Shown here: positions 8,985 through 18,089 of the stretch, piece after piece | Position numbering within the stretch: the stretch's first letter is position 1 | Layout: the number at the start of each line of letters is the position of its first letter | DNA from: Pseudomonadota bacterium | GTDB taxonomy: Bacteria; Desulfobacterota; Desulfobulbia; Desulfobulbales; Desulfocapsaceae | Direction of reading: 5' to 3' | Assembly (NCBI GenBank): GCA_023412495.1 | Contig: JAEYNP010000031.1 | Location: 31,762-95,761, forward strand | DNA length: 64,000 bases | Notes under the pieces: generated by a model | The model's input: the letters and a program-made list of their open reading frames with translations, nothing else | Told to the model about the DNA's origin: nothing | Database searches by the model: none | Program-made: the position numbers and the translations under genes

Positions 8985-9530
8985 AAGATAGAAGCCCTGA
9001 TAGTTGCCTTTGTAAGCCGAAATGGCTATGGACGAGGAGATATCGCAAACTCGGTAGCCGAAACCATTGCCGGTGTCAGGAGCCGCGTTCAGCAACAAGA
9101 ATTTAAGCACAACGTGGAGATGTCGGCAAATCATGCAGGAGCTGCAACCTTTAATATTCGCAAAGAGAATTTTTCCATTCCGAGAACAGATGGGGAGCTG
9201 AACAATCCTAATGGAGACACAGTCACCAACCCATCAGATGACATTCACAGAAGGAATCTGCAGGAAGAATCAGGCCAAGGTCGAATTCACACTGATGCCT
9301 TTGGACTGGCTAAGGACATTGCCGGATTGAATAAAGATAAGCCATTGCGACCGACCGATGAATATTACCGAAATCAACACTTTTATTTTGAAGGAAATCT
9401 TGTGCAACCTCAGAAGCAAGAAGAGGGAATCGTTTTACCTTCTGGCACGGTTGTCTATGGGGATGCGAATTATACCCCTCCCAAAAACGATGAGGAATTT
9501 TTGAAAGGGAGCGTCTTTGAGAAAAAATAG
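8985..9530 (+). pseudogene. 5'-truncated gene of unknown function, cut by IS66
   Basis: The frame is open from the IS66 right end (a stop lies inside the terminal repeat at 8973-8975) through KIEALIVAFVSRNGYGRGDI to a stop at 9530, about 181 codons. No start with a ribosome binding site is seen before a weak GTG at 9114. The product is hydrophilic and rich in Asn, Asp and Gln, ending GTVVYGDANYTPPKNDEEF. No family is recognised. The missing N-terminal part is not on the other side of the IS. A shorter protein translated from 9114 or 9120 cannot be excluded. Confidence 0.55.
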
Positions 9531-9582
9531 GCAAAGGATCTGCCTGGCAACGGGGAAGGCAATGACACTAGCCACCAGTTGA

Positions 9583-9780
9583 TTATTTTTTGTTATACTT
9601 CAGATCGAGATCCTTAGTGCTCATCCCTACCACACCGGAGACACCATCCAATCCCTTGGTGACCGGATCGTCATAAATATTATATTTCTTGTCCATCTCT
9701 TTCAGATCCTTCTTGAAGAAAATTTCAAGAAGACCTAGCAGGATAAGACAAATGATCATGATAATTGTGCCAGTGGTCAT
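9583..9780 (-). CDS. Small single-span membrane protein
   Basis: A 65-residue protein with GGAGGGG placed just before its ATG at 9780. Residues 4-23 (TGTIIMIICLILLGLLEIFF) form one membrane helix. A charged Lys/Asp-rich tail ending KDLDLKYNKK follows. Function unknown. It stands alone between the truncated gene and the BREX operon. Confidence 0.65.
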   Translation of the reverse strand: MTTGTIIMIICLILLGLLEIFFKKDLKEMDKKYNIYDDPVTKGLDGVSGVVGMSTKDLDLKYNKK

Positions 9781-10087
9781 ATCCCCTCCACTCTCTGAAT
9801 GATCAAAAAACTACCCAATCCTTCCATATTCTTAATCACACTTTATGAAAAGGTAAGTAAAGATTGCCCACCCTCAATCCCAGCTTTTAACAGTTACACG
9901 ACTATTATGGCCAGATATGTCACTGCCCCTGCAAAGATGTGGTTTCCATCATTGTCCGGTATCCTATCTTTTACCTGTAAGGTCGAGCATGCGACGTGTA
10001 GCCGCCTGTTAACTACTTGTCGAGGAAGTCGGCGTTGAATTGGATGAGCGCCATGTCTGAGAGCGTGGACGAACAATGCCCCCTGCC
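9781..10087. other. Intergenic, downstream end of the BREX operon
   Basis: No gene is supported. Just after the stop of the CxxC protein the minus strand reads a short open tail ending IQFNADFLDK at about 10019, and further on another fragment (DNDGNHIFAGAV). These may be remnants of genes once located here. No clear terminator is visible. Confidence 0.35.
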
Positions 10088-10297
10088 TCATCCGAATAAC
10101 GCACAGCCTTCCCGCTTAAATCTTTCGATCATCTCTTTCATTTCATCTTCCGTCGTCTCGAAATATTCGGCAATGCACGACAGACACATTATCCGCTCAA
10201 TCTGCGGATGGATGAGTTTCTTGTTAAGTCCAATGTCATTCTTGGAAAGCTTCTCTTTGTCGCAATAGGCACAATTGATTTGTGTTCCTCCGCTCAC
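10088..10297 (-). CDS. Small zinc-ribbon-like CxxC protein, last gene of the BREX operon
   Basis: A 69-residue protein with two CxxC pairs, C9-C12 (CAYC) and C38-C41 (CLSC). A short charged helix (EDEMKEMIERFKREG) and a further Cys at 65 follow. This fits a small zinc-binding module. Its ATG overlaps the brxL stop as ATGA (10297-10294), so it is translationally coupled and made with the BREX proteins. It is not one of the four canonical BREX-4 genes. Zinc binding and a role as an accessory or nucleic-acid-contacting subunit are inference from the motif and the coupling. Confidence 0.75.
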   Translation of the reverse strand: MSGGTQINCAYCDKEKLSKNDIGLNKKLIHPQIERIMCLSCIAEYFETTEDEMKEMIERFKREGCALFG

Positions 10298-11751
10298 TGC
10301 TCTACCTCGCGTAACGTGTATGCGGCCACGTTCTTCCCTCCATATTCAAGCGGGTCTATCTTCTGCAACTGCTGCCGGATCACCGTGCGCATCTGCACGG
10401 CGGGACGCAGACAGTATAGCTTAAACTCCCACTTGTCTATGCCGTCCGGTTCTGTCACGTGCGGAAACAGTAGCTTAAGGTAGGCCGTGCATAACCTTAA
10501 AATCGCTTCCGTATCGCGGGTGTCCGCCTGGAGAGGATAGTCCACCAGCCTTTCAACGACATGCCGGTAAATCAGTGTTTCCGCTGGCTGACGCAGCAGA
10601 TGCATAATTTCGGAAAAATACTCCGTGTTCAGCGCCCAACCGTTGATTTTCAGGTTCTCACTCATGCGCGGAATGTCGCGTCCCCGGATAAAACCGTGAA
10701 ACCGGTCCAGTAATGCCGACTCGTGAAACACTTCCGGCAGCCTCTGAAACATGTCTCTGGTTTCGTCCATTTCTGTTTGCGGAATGTTCCCCAGTAGGAT
10801 AACACCGGCCCCGCCAATTATACGGTTCTTGCCGACCGTGATCTCCCCACTTTCCATATAGGCTTTCAGCCCGCCCTGCATCTCGCTCGGGTCGTGGAAG
10901 TTGATCGACTGGATTTCGTCCAGTGCTACAAAGTCGTTCGACGCGATCAGACCAGGGCTCCTCCCATTGATGTCGCCGAACATCTTCGCCCGCGTCAGCG
11001 TCCCCCCGCTGACCAGCCAGCCATATTTCCCTACCCGCCCGAACAGATACGACTTACCCGTTCCCTTGGGTGCCAGTTCCACCAAATTCAGTCGCGGTTC
11101 GATGAACGGCAGCAGGCGCGTCAGCACCGTGTGTTTTTGTACCCAATCTTCGTATCCCTTCGGGTTGTAATCAATAGCTCCCAACAGAACGTCGATCCAC
11201 TCCTCGGCAGTGAACTGACTGCGAGCCTCTCTATAAGCGTCCAGATCAATCGTGTACGGACAGAAATTCTTGTACTCTAAGAGAGTAAAACATCCTCGTG
11301 GGTTCTCGCTTTCTGGGCTGCGGTATCCCAGTTGTACCAGTCCCCAGCCCCCAGCCGTTTTTACAACTTCTTCTTTAATCCGGTCCCAGACATAATCCTC
11401 GATCAGCGTTTCAGCATGCCCAAGCCCCAATTCCGGAATCGCAAACGTGTACTCGTCAGACCGCACGCTGAATTGGATTTCAATTTTGGCCAGAAATTTC
11501 TTCGTGCGCCCCTCACTTCGCGCTGCATCCTTCAATTCCAGCAAATTTTCCCGGCGCGGGATGATATCGTAAATATATTTTCGCAAAGCCTCAGCATCGT
11601 GGATTCTACCGTCAGACTCCGCTTTGCGCTTCAGAATCCAATCCCGCAAGAACGACGGAATCGACGCCGCTTTGAAGATCGCCACGATGTTCTGATCTTT
11701 AAAGACCGTAGTGTCCGGGAATGCCAACCGCAATTTTTCAGTATCGACCAT
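10294..11751 (-). CDS. brxL: BREX protein BrxL, short form
   Basis: A 485-residue AAA+ ATPase of the BREX phage-defence system. The Walker A motif is APKGTGKS (227-234) and Walker B is FVALDEI (274-280), with sensor-like residues in GVILLGNIP. The conserved phrase PSFLRDWIL-(K/R) near the N-terminus is typical of BrxL. BrxL of type 1 systems is about 680 residues with a C-terminal Lon-like protease fold. This one ends soon after the ATPase, and no Ser-Lys protease region is seen. It follows pglZ by 21 bp, with AAGG before its ATG, and overlaps the CxxC gene by 4 bp. A short BrxL family is known, so this is probably not a truncation. Confidence 0.88.
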   Translation of the reverse strand: MVDTEKLRLAFPDTTVFKDQNIVAIFKAASIPSFLRDWILKRKAESDGRIHDAEALRKYIYDIIPRRENLLELKDAARSEGRTKKFLAKIEIQFSVRSDEYTFAIPELGLGHAETLIEDYVWDRIKEEVVKTAGGWGLVQLGYRSPESENPRGCFTLLEYKNFCPYTIDLDAYREARSQFTAEEWIDVLLGAIDYNPKGYEDWVQKHTVLTRLLPFIEPRLNLVELAPKGTGKSYLFGRVGKYGWLVSGGTLTRAKMFGDINGRSPGLIASNDFVALDEIQSINFHDPSEMQGGLKAYMESGEITVGKNRIIGGAGVILLGNIPQTEMDETRDMFQRLPEVFHESALLDRFHGFIRGRDIPRMSENLKINGWALNTEYFSEIMHLLRQPAETLIYRHVVERLVDYPLQADTRDTEAILRLCTAYLKLLFPHVTEPDGIDKWEFKLYCLRPAVQMRTVIRQQLQKIDPLEYGGKNVAAYTLREVEQ

Positions 11752-11772
11752 GGTTGATTGCCTTCATTAAAA

Positions 11773-13881
11773 CTACAGATCAAAATCGTCTTTCTCAACA
11801 ATCTGCGCACGCTTGCCACCGGTTTTCCCCTTCGGCACGAAACGCCCTGTCCTCGAAAAAATCACAACCGGTACCAGTCGCTCCTCCAGCGTCGCCCCAC
11901 CGTGTATCTCAAAGCCCTGCCCGCCGCCCTTTTTGGGCAGCCGGTTATACCCGCGTACCACCCAATGCGTTCCGTCCAACGTTTCCTCCAGTTCCGGCGG
12001 GCATCCGCCTTGCGCCGCCCGCTCTCGGTAGCGCCAATCGGCGACTTCCGCGCCAGCCTCACACTGAAGCGTCCGCGCCAGCCTCGGTTCGGCCTGCCAC
12101 GACAATACCGCTAGCCGAGAACTCCCGTGGTCTGCTGTGACAAGCACCCGCTCAAACCGCGTCAGCCCTTCTGCCACGCGCGGCAACACCTCTCTGCCGA
12201 TCACATTCAGCGATGCCGCCAGATTTTCCTCCGCGCGCCGTGCCTCGTGCGCCTCCACCCCATTGTGCGCAATGTTGTCGAAGCGTTTGATGTCACGCAA
12301 CCGTCGTGCGGCGTTTGGCCAGTAGATATTGTTGAATTTTGTTGATGTCGGCAAGTTCGCTTTGCCGACCGCAACCGAATCCACACCCATATTGAGTTGT
12401 AGCGCCAGTGCTACCAGCATCGGCAGCCACTCCGCGCCCATCGCGTCCACCACTAGCAACGCACACCCATTATCGGATACATACCGTTGCACCATCGCGT
12501 CCCGCGATTGCACCGAACTCGGTGGAACCACCCGCTGCGCTTTCGCATAAAACTCCCGCGTCACGCGGCCAGCCATTTTCAGTTCACGGTATTCTAAGAA
12601 ATACTCTTCCAGTGCCACATCACCGAAAACGAGATCAGCGTGCAGATACGCTACTGCTTCTGGATACACGACTTTTACGGCATTTGACACAAGACCGTCT
12701 CCCACACAACGCCGCAGTAATTCTGCCCGCTCTGCGTCCGTCCTGCAATTCAACCACGGCGCAACTCGCGACGTGGATTCGCCCACGCTACGCGCGATGA
12801 ACTGCCGGATGTCGGCTTCTGACCTGCTAATTTCCGCTTCCCGTATAGCATCCCTGCGTTCGCCAGCATATACCACCGATTCATCCAGCCATTCCACCGC
12901 GCTCGTTACATATGATGAGCGGAAGTTACCGGCATGAACCCCCTCTTGCCTTACGACACACTCAAGGTAACTTCCCTTGGATGCGACATGCTTTACCAGC
13001 CACAGTACCGCCTCGCGTTCCCTACCATTGCGCCCGTCAAACACACGTAAGATGCTTTTTGCGACTCCACCTTCTGGAAAGAACAGCGTCTTGAGCGTTT
13101 CAGACAACGTTTTCCCCGTACCTTCCTTACCCCTCTCGCACATCCACCGCAAGGCATCGTTGGACAATCCTGCATCTTCCACGCCGTAAAACACGTAAGC
13201 GAAATCCGGCAGACATACCACCTGCCGCACCTCAGCGTTGAGGCCCGCTAACTCATGCCCTTCTGAGGCTACCACAATCAGTCGAGCAGAGCTGTCATTC
13301 GGATGTTCCTCGGTATATCGCAAGTACGTCTTAAATGTGTCGCTCGCTTCAGGGATGAAGGATGCCAAATCGTCCCCGACCAGCGTCACCTCCGTACGCC
13401 CTGTAGCAAACTGAGGCACATCTTGTTCGTCATCTATTTCAATCAGCTGCTTTCCCTGGCGGTAGCGCGGATTGGCGAAAACATCCTTGAGTAGCAAGCC
13501 CGTGCCGTCATCGCTCCGCAAGAAGCAGACCGCTTCCCGCCCTGATACACTGTCTACCCATTTGCGTAAAGCGACAATCACAGCCCGTTTGTTCTCGTCC
13601 GTCAACAATGCAAGATAGCCTGGCAACCCCAGCAAAACTACAGCCTTACCGTCTACCTCCTGTGCCGTCATCGCATCACTCACCCGCCAGAAGACTTCAC
13701 CAGGCATTGGGAGCCACGCTCCTTCCCAAACCAGATCGCTCAAACGCAACTCAAAGTCGCCTCGCTCTTTGCAGAACCGGCGCAACGCCGTCCAGCTCTC
13801 TCCAGGAGGCACGATCACAACTCGCGCCTTCGCCTCCGCGCCGGGATTCCTGATGTATTCGCAATACTCGCTCAGTGTCAT
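11773..13881 (-). CDS. pglZ: BREX-4 phosphatase-fold protein PglZ
   Basis: A 702-residue core protein of BREX systems with an alkaline-phosphatase superfamily domain in the C-terminal third. Metal-site motifs are VVDAMG (477-482), TADHG (582-586) and HGGAT (660-664) followed by LEERLVPVVIF, in the order expected for PglZ. The N-terminal half is less conserved. The start is ATG 13881, four bases after the brxC stop with GGAG before it. The longer ORF from 13911 would run into brxC. PglZ is diagnostic for BREX and is needed for both modification and defence in the studied systems. Confidence 0.93.
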   Translation of the reverse strand: MTLSEYCEYIRNPGAEAKARVVIVPPGESWTALRRFCKERGDFELRLSDLVWEGAWLPMPGEVFWRVSDAMTAQEVDGKAVVLLGLPGYLALLTDENKRAVIVALRKWVDSVSGREAVCFLRSDDGTGLLLKDVFANPRYRQGKQLIEIDDEQDVPQFATGRTEVTLVGDDLASFIPEASDTFKTYLRYTEEHPNDSSARLIVVASEGHELAGLNAEVRQVVCLPDFAYVFYGVEDAGLSNDALRWMCERGKEGTGKTLSETLKTLFFPEGGVAKSILRVFDGRNGREREAVLWLVKHVASKGSYLECVVRQEGVHAGNFRSSYVTSAVEWLDESVVYAGERRDAIREAEISRSEADIRQFIARSVGESTSRVAPWLNCRTDAERAELLRRCVGDGLVSNAVKVVYPEAVAYLHADLVFGDVALEEYFLEYRELKMAGRVTREFYAKAQRVVPPSSVQSRDAMVQRYVSDNGCALLVVDAMGAEWLPMLVALALQLNMGVDSVAVGKANLPTSTKFNNIYWPNAARRLRDIKRFDNIAHNGVEAHEARRAEENLAASLNVIGREVLPRVAEGLTRFERVLVTADHGSSRLAVLSWQAEPRLARTLQCEAGAEVADWRYRERAAQGGCPPELEETLDGTHWVVRGYNRLPKKGGGQGFEIHGGATLEERLVPVVIFSRTGRFVPKGKTGGKRAQIVEKDDFDL

Positions 13882-13885
13882 GGTA

Positions 13886-16800
13886 TTACTCCAGCACCGA
13901 AAGTCCTGCATCCGGGATCTGATCGATCAGTTTCAGGAGCAGTCTCTTCGCCTCGGCATCGGAAAGCATATTCACCTTTTCCGTAGCCTGCTTCCGCACA
14001 TGAGTGTCATATCCCTGCTTGACGAACGCCTCGACCACTTCGCGAAGCCTTCCATCCGTTAGCCAATGGTTCGGCGCGTCGCCCAATTTTCTGCTCAACC
14101 AATTGCTCAGTTCTCCGACACTGAACCCGATCTTTTGATAACGCGCGGGTAGCACCCGTCTGAGAAATTTTTCACCCGCGGTGTCCACATCTATAAATGC
14201 ACCCTCTTTTTCGAGTTCGCCATGCACGGCATGCAAGCGTTCCGCCGACACCCCTCTCGGATTCGCGACCGCATCGACGATGTTCTTGGCATCATCCACC
14301 GCCAAAACGCATTCGGCGGGCAGTGCGTGTTTGCGACTACATTCCTCAGGAGACTCTGTGCCTGTGCGTTTACGCCACAGCGCCGCCACCTGCTTGGACA
14401 CCAGCGTCCGGCTGTATTCCTCGATCTTTCCACGTCCTTGCGCCTTAAAACTCTGCTCATCGGCTCTCGCCGAATCCGATGGGAAGGCGTTGTAAAGCTC
14501 GCGACCTTCCGCGATCGCCATCGGCCAGATCTCGCCGAAAATTTCCAGCATTGCATTCAGTTGCCGGGTTTGCGCCACGTCGAAGAACACCTCACGGATG
14601 ACCAGACCTTGCTGTGCCAGAATCTCTTCAAAGACTTTCACGTCTTCGCCGGACAACAACGGCCTGCTGAGCAGTTCAAAGAAGCGCTGCAACGCCGGGT
14701 ATTTCCTTGTCCAGAACTCCGTCGGCACCTTATTCTCACCCAATACCGCGTTGCGCAAGCGGTTCAGCGCGTCATCGAAGCTCAAGTATCCCGAGGAGCC
14801 AACCAGCCCGCGAATGTGCTCGGCGCACAGCGTCTGCCGATAAACCTCTTCCAGAACAGACTCGGCGTCGCCGCGTTTCCACAGCCAGCCGCTCGTCTCC
14901 CTAAAACGATTTTTGACCACTCTGCAATAGCTGTGCGACGAATCGCCCATTCGTTCCGCCGCCGCTTTCAACTCCGGTTTGGCTTTGTCGACATACCGCT
15001 GGAATGCCTCCTCAAACACCATCGGCGTCATATACAAGGCCATCGCCCCCGCCAGCCCCGGCGTCGATAAAAGAATCCCGCCGATCTCCTTCACCTTGTT
15101 GCCGCGAGTTTCGGTGTCCCCTTTGGAACTGATGCTGTTCGCCGCACACAGCGCTTCGATGACTTTGCCCATCGTCTCCGCACTCGGATCGGCTTGTGCT
15201 CGGATATGATCCGGCATCACCCACAGCGGCACGCGCTGAGAAATTTGCTCCAGCCGTGTCCCGATCGCGTTAAGCGCCGCCTCCACCGTTCCGTCAGCAA
15301 GCTGACCGCTCCCGAAAATCACACTACCCTGTTCGATGAACGTCTTTTCCTCTTTCGACAGGCGACAGATCAGCTTCTCGTTCTTGATGGCGTTAGCGCC
15401 GTCGTCTCTCACCACTGCCTCGATGATTTCCGCAAGCGTCGCTGCATCCAGTGCCTTGCTTGTCACGCTGTCTGTCCATTGCAGCTTGCGCTGTCCGGTT
15501 AACCATGTTTTCAGCACGAAGCCTAGCACGAAGGCCGAATGCGGCACACACAGCAGCCCGAACGGCGGACGTTGCAAATCAATGTAAAGTTTGCGTATGG
15601 AACAGGTGTTGCCCGCGCCCACTGTATTGTCCTGCCAATCCTTGCACTTATTCCGCAACTTAGTCAACGGATGGTTCGGATTCGCGTCGAACCATGCATC
15701 CTCGCCGGTGATGCCGTTCTTCTGCCACGTCATTACCACGGCTTTCTGCGGTCCATAGCTTTTTGGATTGTTAGCAATGAACCTATCGAAATCCATGCCT
15801 GCCAATGCCCAACTCTGCAGTGCGTTCGGCGCAGCGAACGCATTCATATTGAAGCCACAGAGATTGTCCGTATATGCCTCGAACGTCTGTTTCGTATAGC
15901 CGGTGAGCCAGTCTTTTTTCAACTGGCCCCACGTCACTTCTTCATTAAACGGTTCCCCGTTTGGATTGGGTTTGTACACTATGAGTTTGGCCGCTGTTGT
16001 CACTTTGGAATACCATGCCGCCTTGGCGCTGCTGACCTGCGTCTCGAACACCTTCTTGCTCGCGCTGTCGCTTGCCAATGCGAGACGGGCACTGTTCTCC
16101 GTGAAGTTTTCCCATGCTTTCGCGTTATCGCGACAAAAGCTAATCTCCGGCAGAGTCACGAACAGCATCCGGTGATCTTTGAACTGTTTCGCCAATTCCT
16201 TTGCCTTGTCAGGAATGCGCAATTGTTCCTGCTCGTCCCGAGCTAGAATAAACTGCACAAGCACTCGGTTCCCATTGTCACTGAAAGACTCGCGTCTCGC
16301 GATGCTTGACGCCGAAAGACCGATACCCGCCGCGCGCACATCAAAACGACTTCCATAGTTGACACCTTTCAATTGCTTAACCAACTCCGTCTCGGTGTCT
16401 TTAAGCACGAGATCGCTAAACTTGCCATCTAACGCCGCTTTTTTCTCCTCGATCTCTTTCGTGTCCGATCGGTCACGGAAACGTTCGCAACGCCCGTTCA
16501 CAATTGTGAAACAGTGTTTCTGATGCAGGTTGCGCAAAATCATGTCCACGCTCAAAAGAGCACCGTCACCCTCGAAACTGCGTTGGATATTTTCCACCGT
16601 CGCTCTCAGCAGCGGATGACCATCCCCCTGCATCTGTTCAATCAAGCCAAACAGCAACACCGCCTTGAACACGCGCCTCTCGTCCGGCTGCAAATCATTT
16701 TCGCGACGTGCGTATTCCGCACGCGCTTCTTGCACGGCTTGCCCGGTTCCAAGATCGTCCCGTTCCACGAAATACCGCCACAAATGATCTACCGTCAGGA

Positions 16801-18052
16801 ACTGATAATCGCGTTTATCCAGCCCGCCTTTTTCAATGAACGCCCTGAACTCCTCGCCGTTCAGGAACTCGAACATACTCCGTTGGTTAGATCCGATCGC
16901 CACCGACAAGTGTTTCAGCAGGAACGCCGCCATCGGATGCAGCGGCAGGATACCCTTGAAATCCGCCGGATCGATGCCCGCCTTATGGACAACCATATAG
17001 TTTTCGGCAACGCGGTTCACGCTGTGCCATAGTACGTCGCGCTCTTGCCTCCACTCCGCTGCCTTCTCCGGTTTATCAACGAATGCGTCTGCCGCCAGTT
17101 TCAGTGCGGTCTCGTTCGGCAGGTCAAGCCGTTTGAAAGTGAACCGGTCGTTCGCTTTCTTCGCGCTTTCGGAGCCCGCCGCCACATACGACGAAATTTC
17201 CGTGTGCGTCACCGGCACGAAATAAAACCGCCCCTGCTGTGCGGCCTCCGCCAACTGTTCCAGCGTCTTTAATGCTGCGCGGTTGCGATCCATGAACGCT
17301 GAGAACTCGTCCCAGATATAGATCAGCTGAGTAACTCCGTTCGCTTTCAAGGATGCGTCCACCCAATCGAGGAACTCTTCCGCGCTCAAACCCAGATAGA
17401 TATGCCGTGCCTCCAGCACCAGCATCACGTCGCTGACCAGTCCCGCATCCAGATTCGTTTCCCGCAGTTTCTTCTCCAGCGCATCCGCTGTCTTAATACC
17501 TGGGTTAAGGTGCGAGAGCCGCGCCTGCATCTCGTCGCGCTTTGCGAAGAAATGCGGCTCTTCCTGCCGGATGCGCTCAATGACCTCATCCAACTTGCCT
17601 TTCAACGGAATCGTGTGTCCTCTCGTCTCCAGTGCCTTCGTGATACCACGCTGCAAGCGCATCAGGAATTGGTTCTTCGCGTCAACGTCGTCCGCGTTCA
17701 CATCATAGACTACTAGCACTTTTTCTCCACGTCGCGCCAGCAACCCTTTGCGCACGGGGTCTGGTATCTGCGCCATACGCAAATCCAGCCACTTCAGGAC
17801 GCGCGCCTCATCATCCGTGAACAGTTTTTGGAGAACCAGCGACGCGAAGCTTTTGCCCGTGCCATACGCGCCAGTAATCCACAGCGTCTTGTTCCCGCCC
17901 TCTAAGCTTTTGAGCAGGTTCCGCAAAATTTCCACGAACGAATCATGCGGATAAAACCCCAGCCAGGTCTCGGGCGTCTTGTTTATATCCACCAAAGTCA
18001 TGTACGACACGAAATCAGGGCTGATCCCGAAATAGTCCTTGTAGAAAGTCAT
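13886..18052 (-). CDS. brxC: BREX ATPase BrxC/PglY (type 4)
   Basis: A 1,388-residue P-loop ATPase, the usual size for BrxC/PglY. Walker A is GAYGTGKS (61-68) and Walker B LIYIWDEF (243-250), with the opening FYKDYFGISPDFVSYM near the N-terminus. The long C-terminal part is mostly helical. In BREX this ATPase works with PglZ and is required for defence. It starts at ATG 18052 behind AGAGGGG, 37 bp after brxP, and its stop lies 4 bp before pglZ. All five large genes read the same way with overlaps or short gaps, so this is one transcript. Confidence 0.92.
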   Translation of the reverse strand: MTFYKDYFGISPDFVSYMTLVDINKTPETWLGFYPHDSFVEILRNLLKSLEGGNKTLWITGAYGTGKSFASLVLQKLFTDDEARVLKWLDLRMAQIPDPVRKGLLARRGEKVLVVYDVNADDVDAKNQFLMRLQRGITKALETRGHTIPLKGKLDEVIERIRQEEPHFFAKRDEMQARLSHLNPGIKTADALEKKLRETNLDAGLVSDVMLVLEARHIYLGLSAEEFLDWVDASLKANGVTQLIYIWDEFSAFMDRNRAALKTLEQLAEAAQQGRFYFVPVTHTEISSYVAAGSESAKKANDRFTFKRLDLPNETALKLAADAFVDKPEKAAEWRQERDVLWHSVNRVAENYMVVHKAGIDPADFKGILPLHPMAAFLLKHLSVAIGSNQRSMFEFLNGEEFRAFIEKGGLDKRDYQFLTVDHLWRYFVERDDLGTGQAVQEARAEYARRENDLQPDERRVFKAVLLFGLIEQMQGDGHPLLRATVENIQRSFEGDGALLSVDMILRNLHQKHCFTIVNGRCERFRDRSDTKEIEEKKAALDGKFSDLVLKDTETELVKQLKGVNYGSRFDVRAAGIGLSASSIARRESFSDNGNRVLVQFILARDEQEQLRIPDKAKELAKQFKDHRMLFVTLPEISFCRDNAKAWENFTENSARLALASDSASKKVFETQVSSAKAAWYSKVTTAAKLIVYKPNPNGEPFNEEVTWGQLKKDWLTGYTKQTFEAYTDNLCGFNMNAFAAPNALQSWALAGMDFDRFIANNPKSYGPQKAVVMTWQKNGITGEDAWFDANPNHPLTKLRNKCKDWQDNTVGAGNTCSIRKLYIDLQRPPFGLLCVPHSAFVLGFVLKTWLTGQRKLQWTDSVTSKALDAATLAEIIEAVVRDDGANAIKNEKLICRLSKEEKTFIEQGSVIFGSGQLADGTVEAALNAIGTRLEQISQRVPLWVMPDHIRAQADPSAETMGKVIEALCAANSISSKGDTETRGNKVKEIGGILLSTPGLAGAMALYMTPMVFEEAFQRYVDKAKPELKAAAERMGDSSHSYCRVVKNRFRETSGWLWKRGDAESVLEEVYRQTLCAEHIRGLVGSSGYLSFDDALNRLRNAVLGENKVPTEFWTRKYPALQRFFELLSRPLLSGEDVKVFEEILAQQGLVIREVFFDVAQTRQLNAMLEIFGEIWPMAIAEGRELYNAFPSDSARADEQSFKAQGRGKIEEYSRTLVSKQVAALWRKRTGTESPEECSRKHALPAECVLAVDDAKNIVDAVANPRGVSAERLHAVHGELEKEGAFIDVDTAGEKFLRRVLPARYQKIGFSVGELSNWLSRKLGDAPNHWLTDGRLREVVEAFVKQGYDTHVRKQATEKVNMLSDAEAKRLLLKLIDQIPDAGLSVLE

Positions 18053-18089
18053 TTTCTACCCCTCTAAAATCTGTTGATCCATCCGTGAT

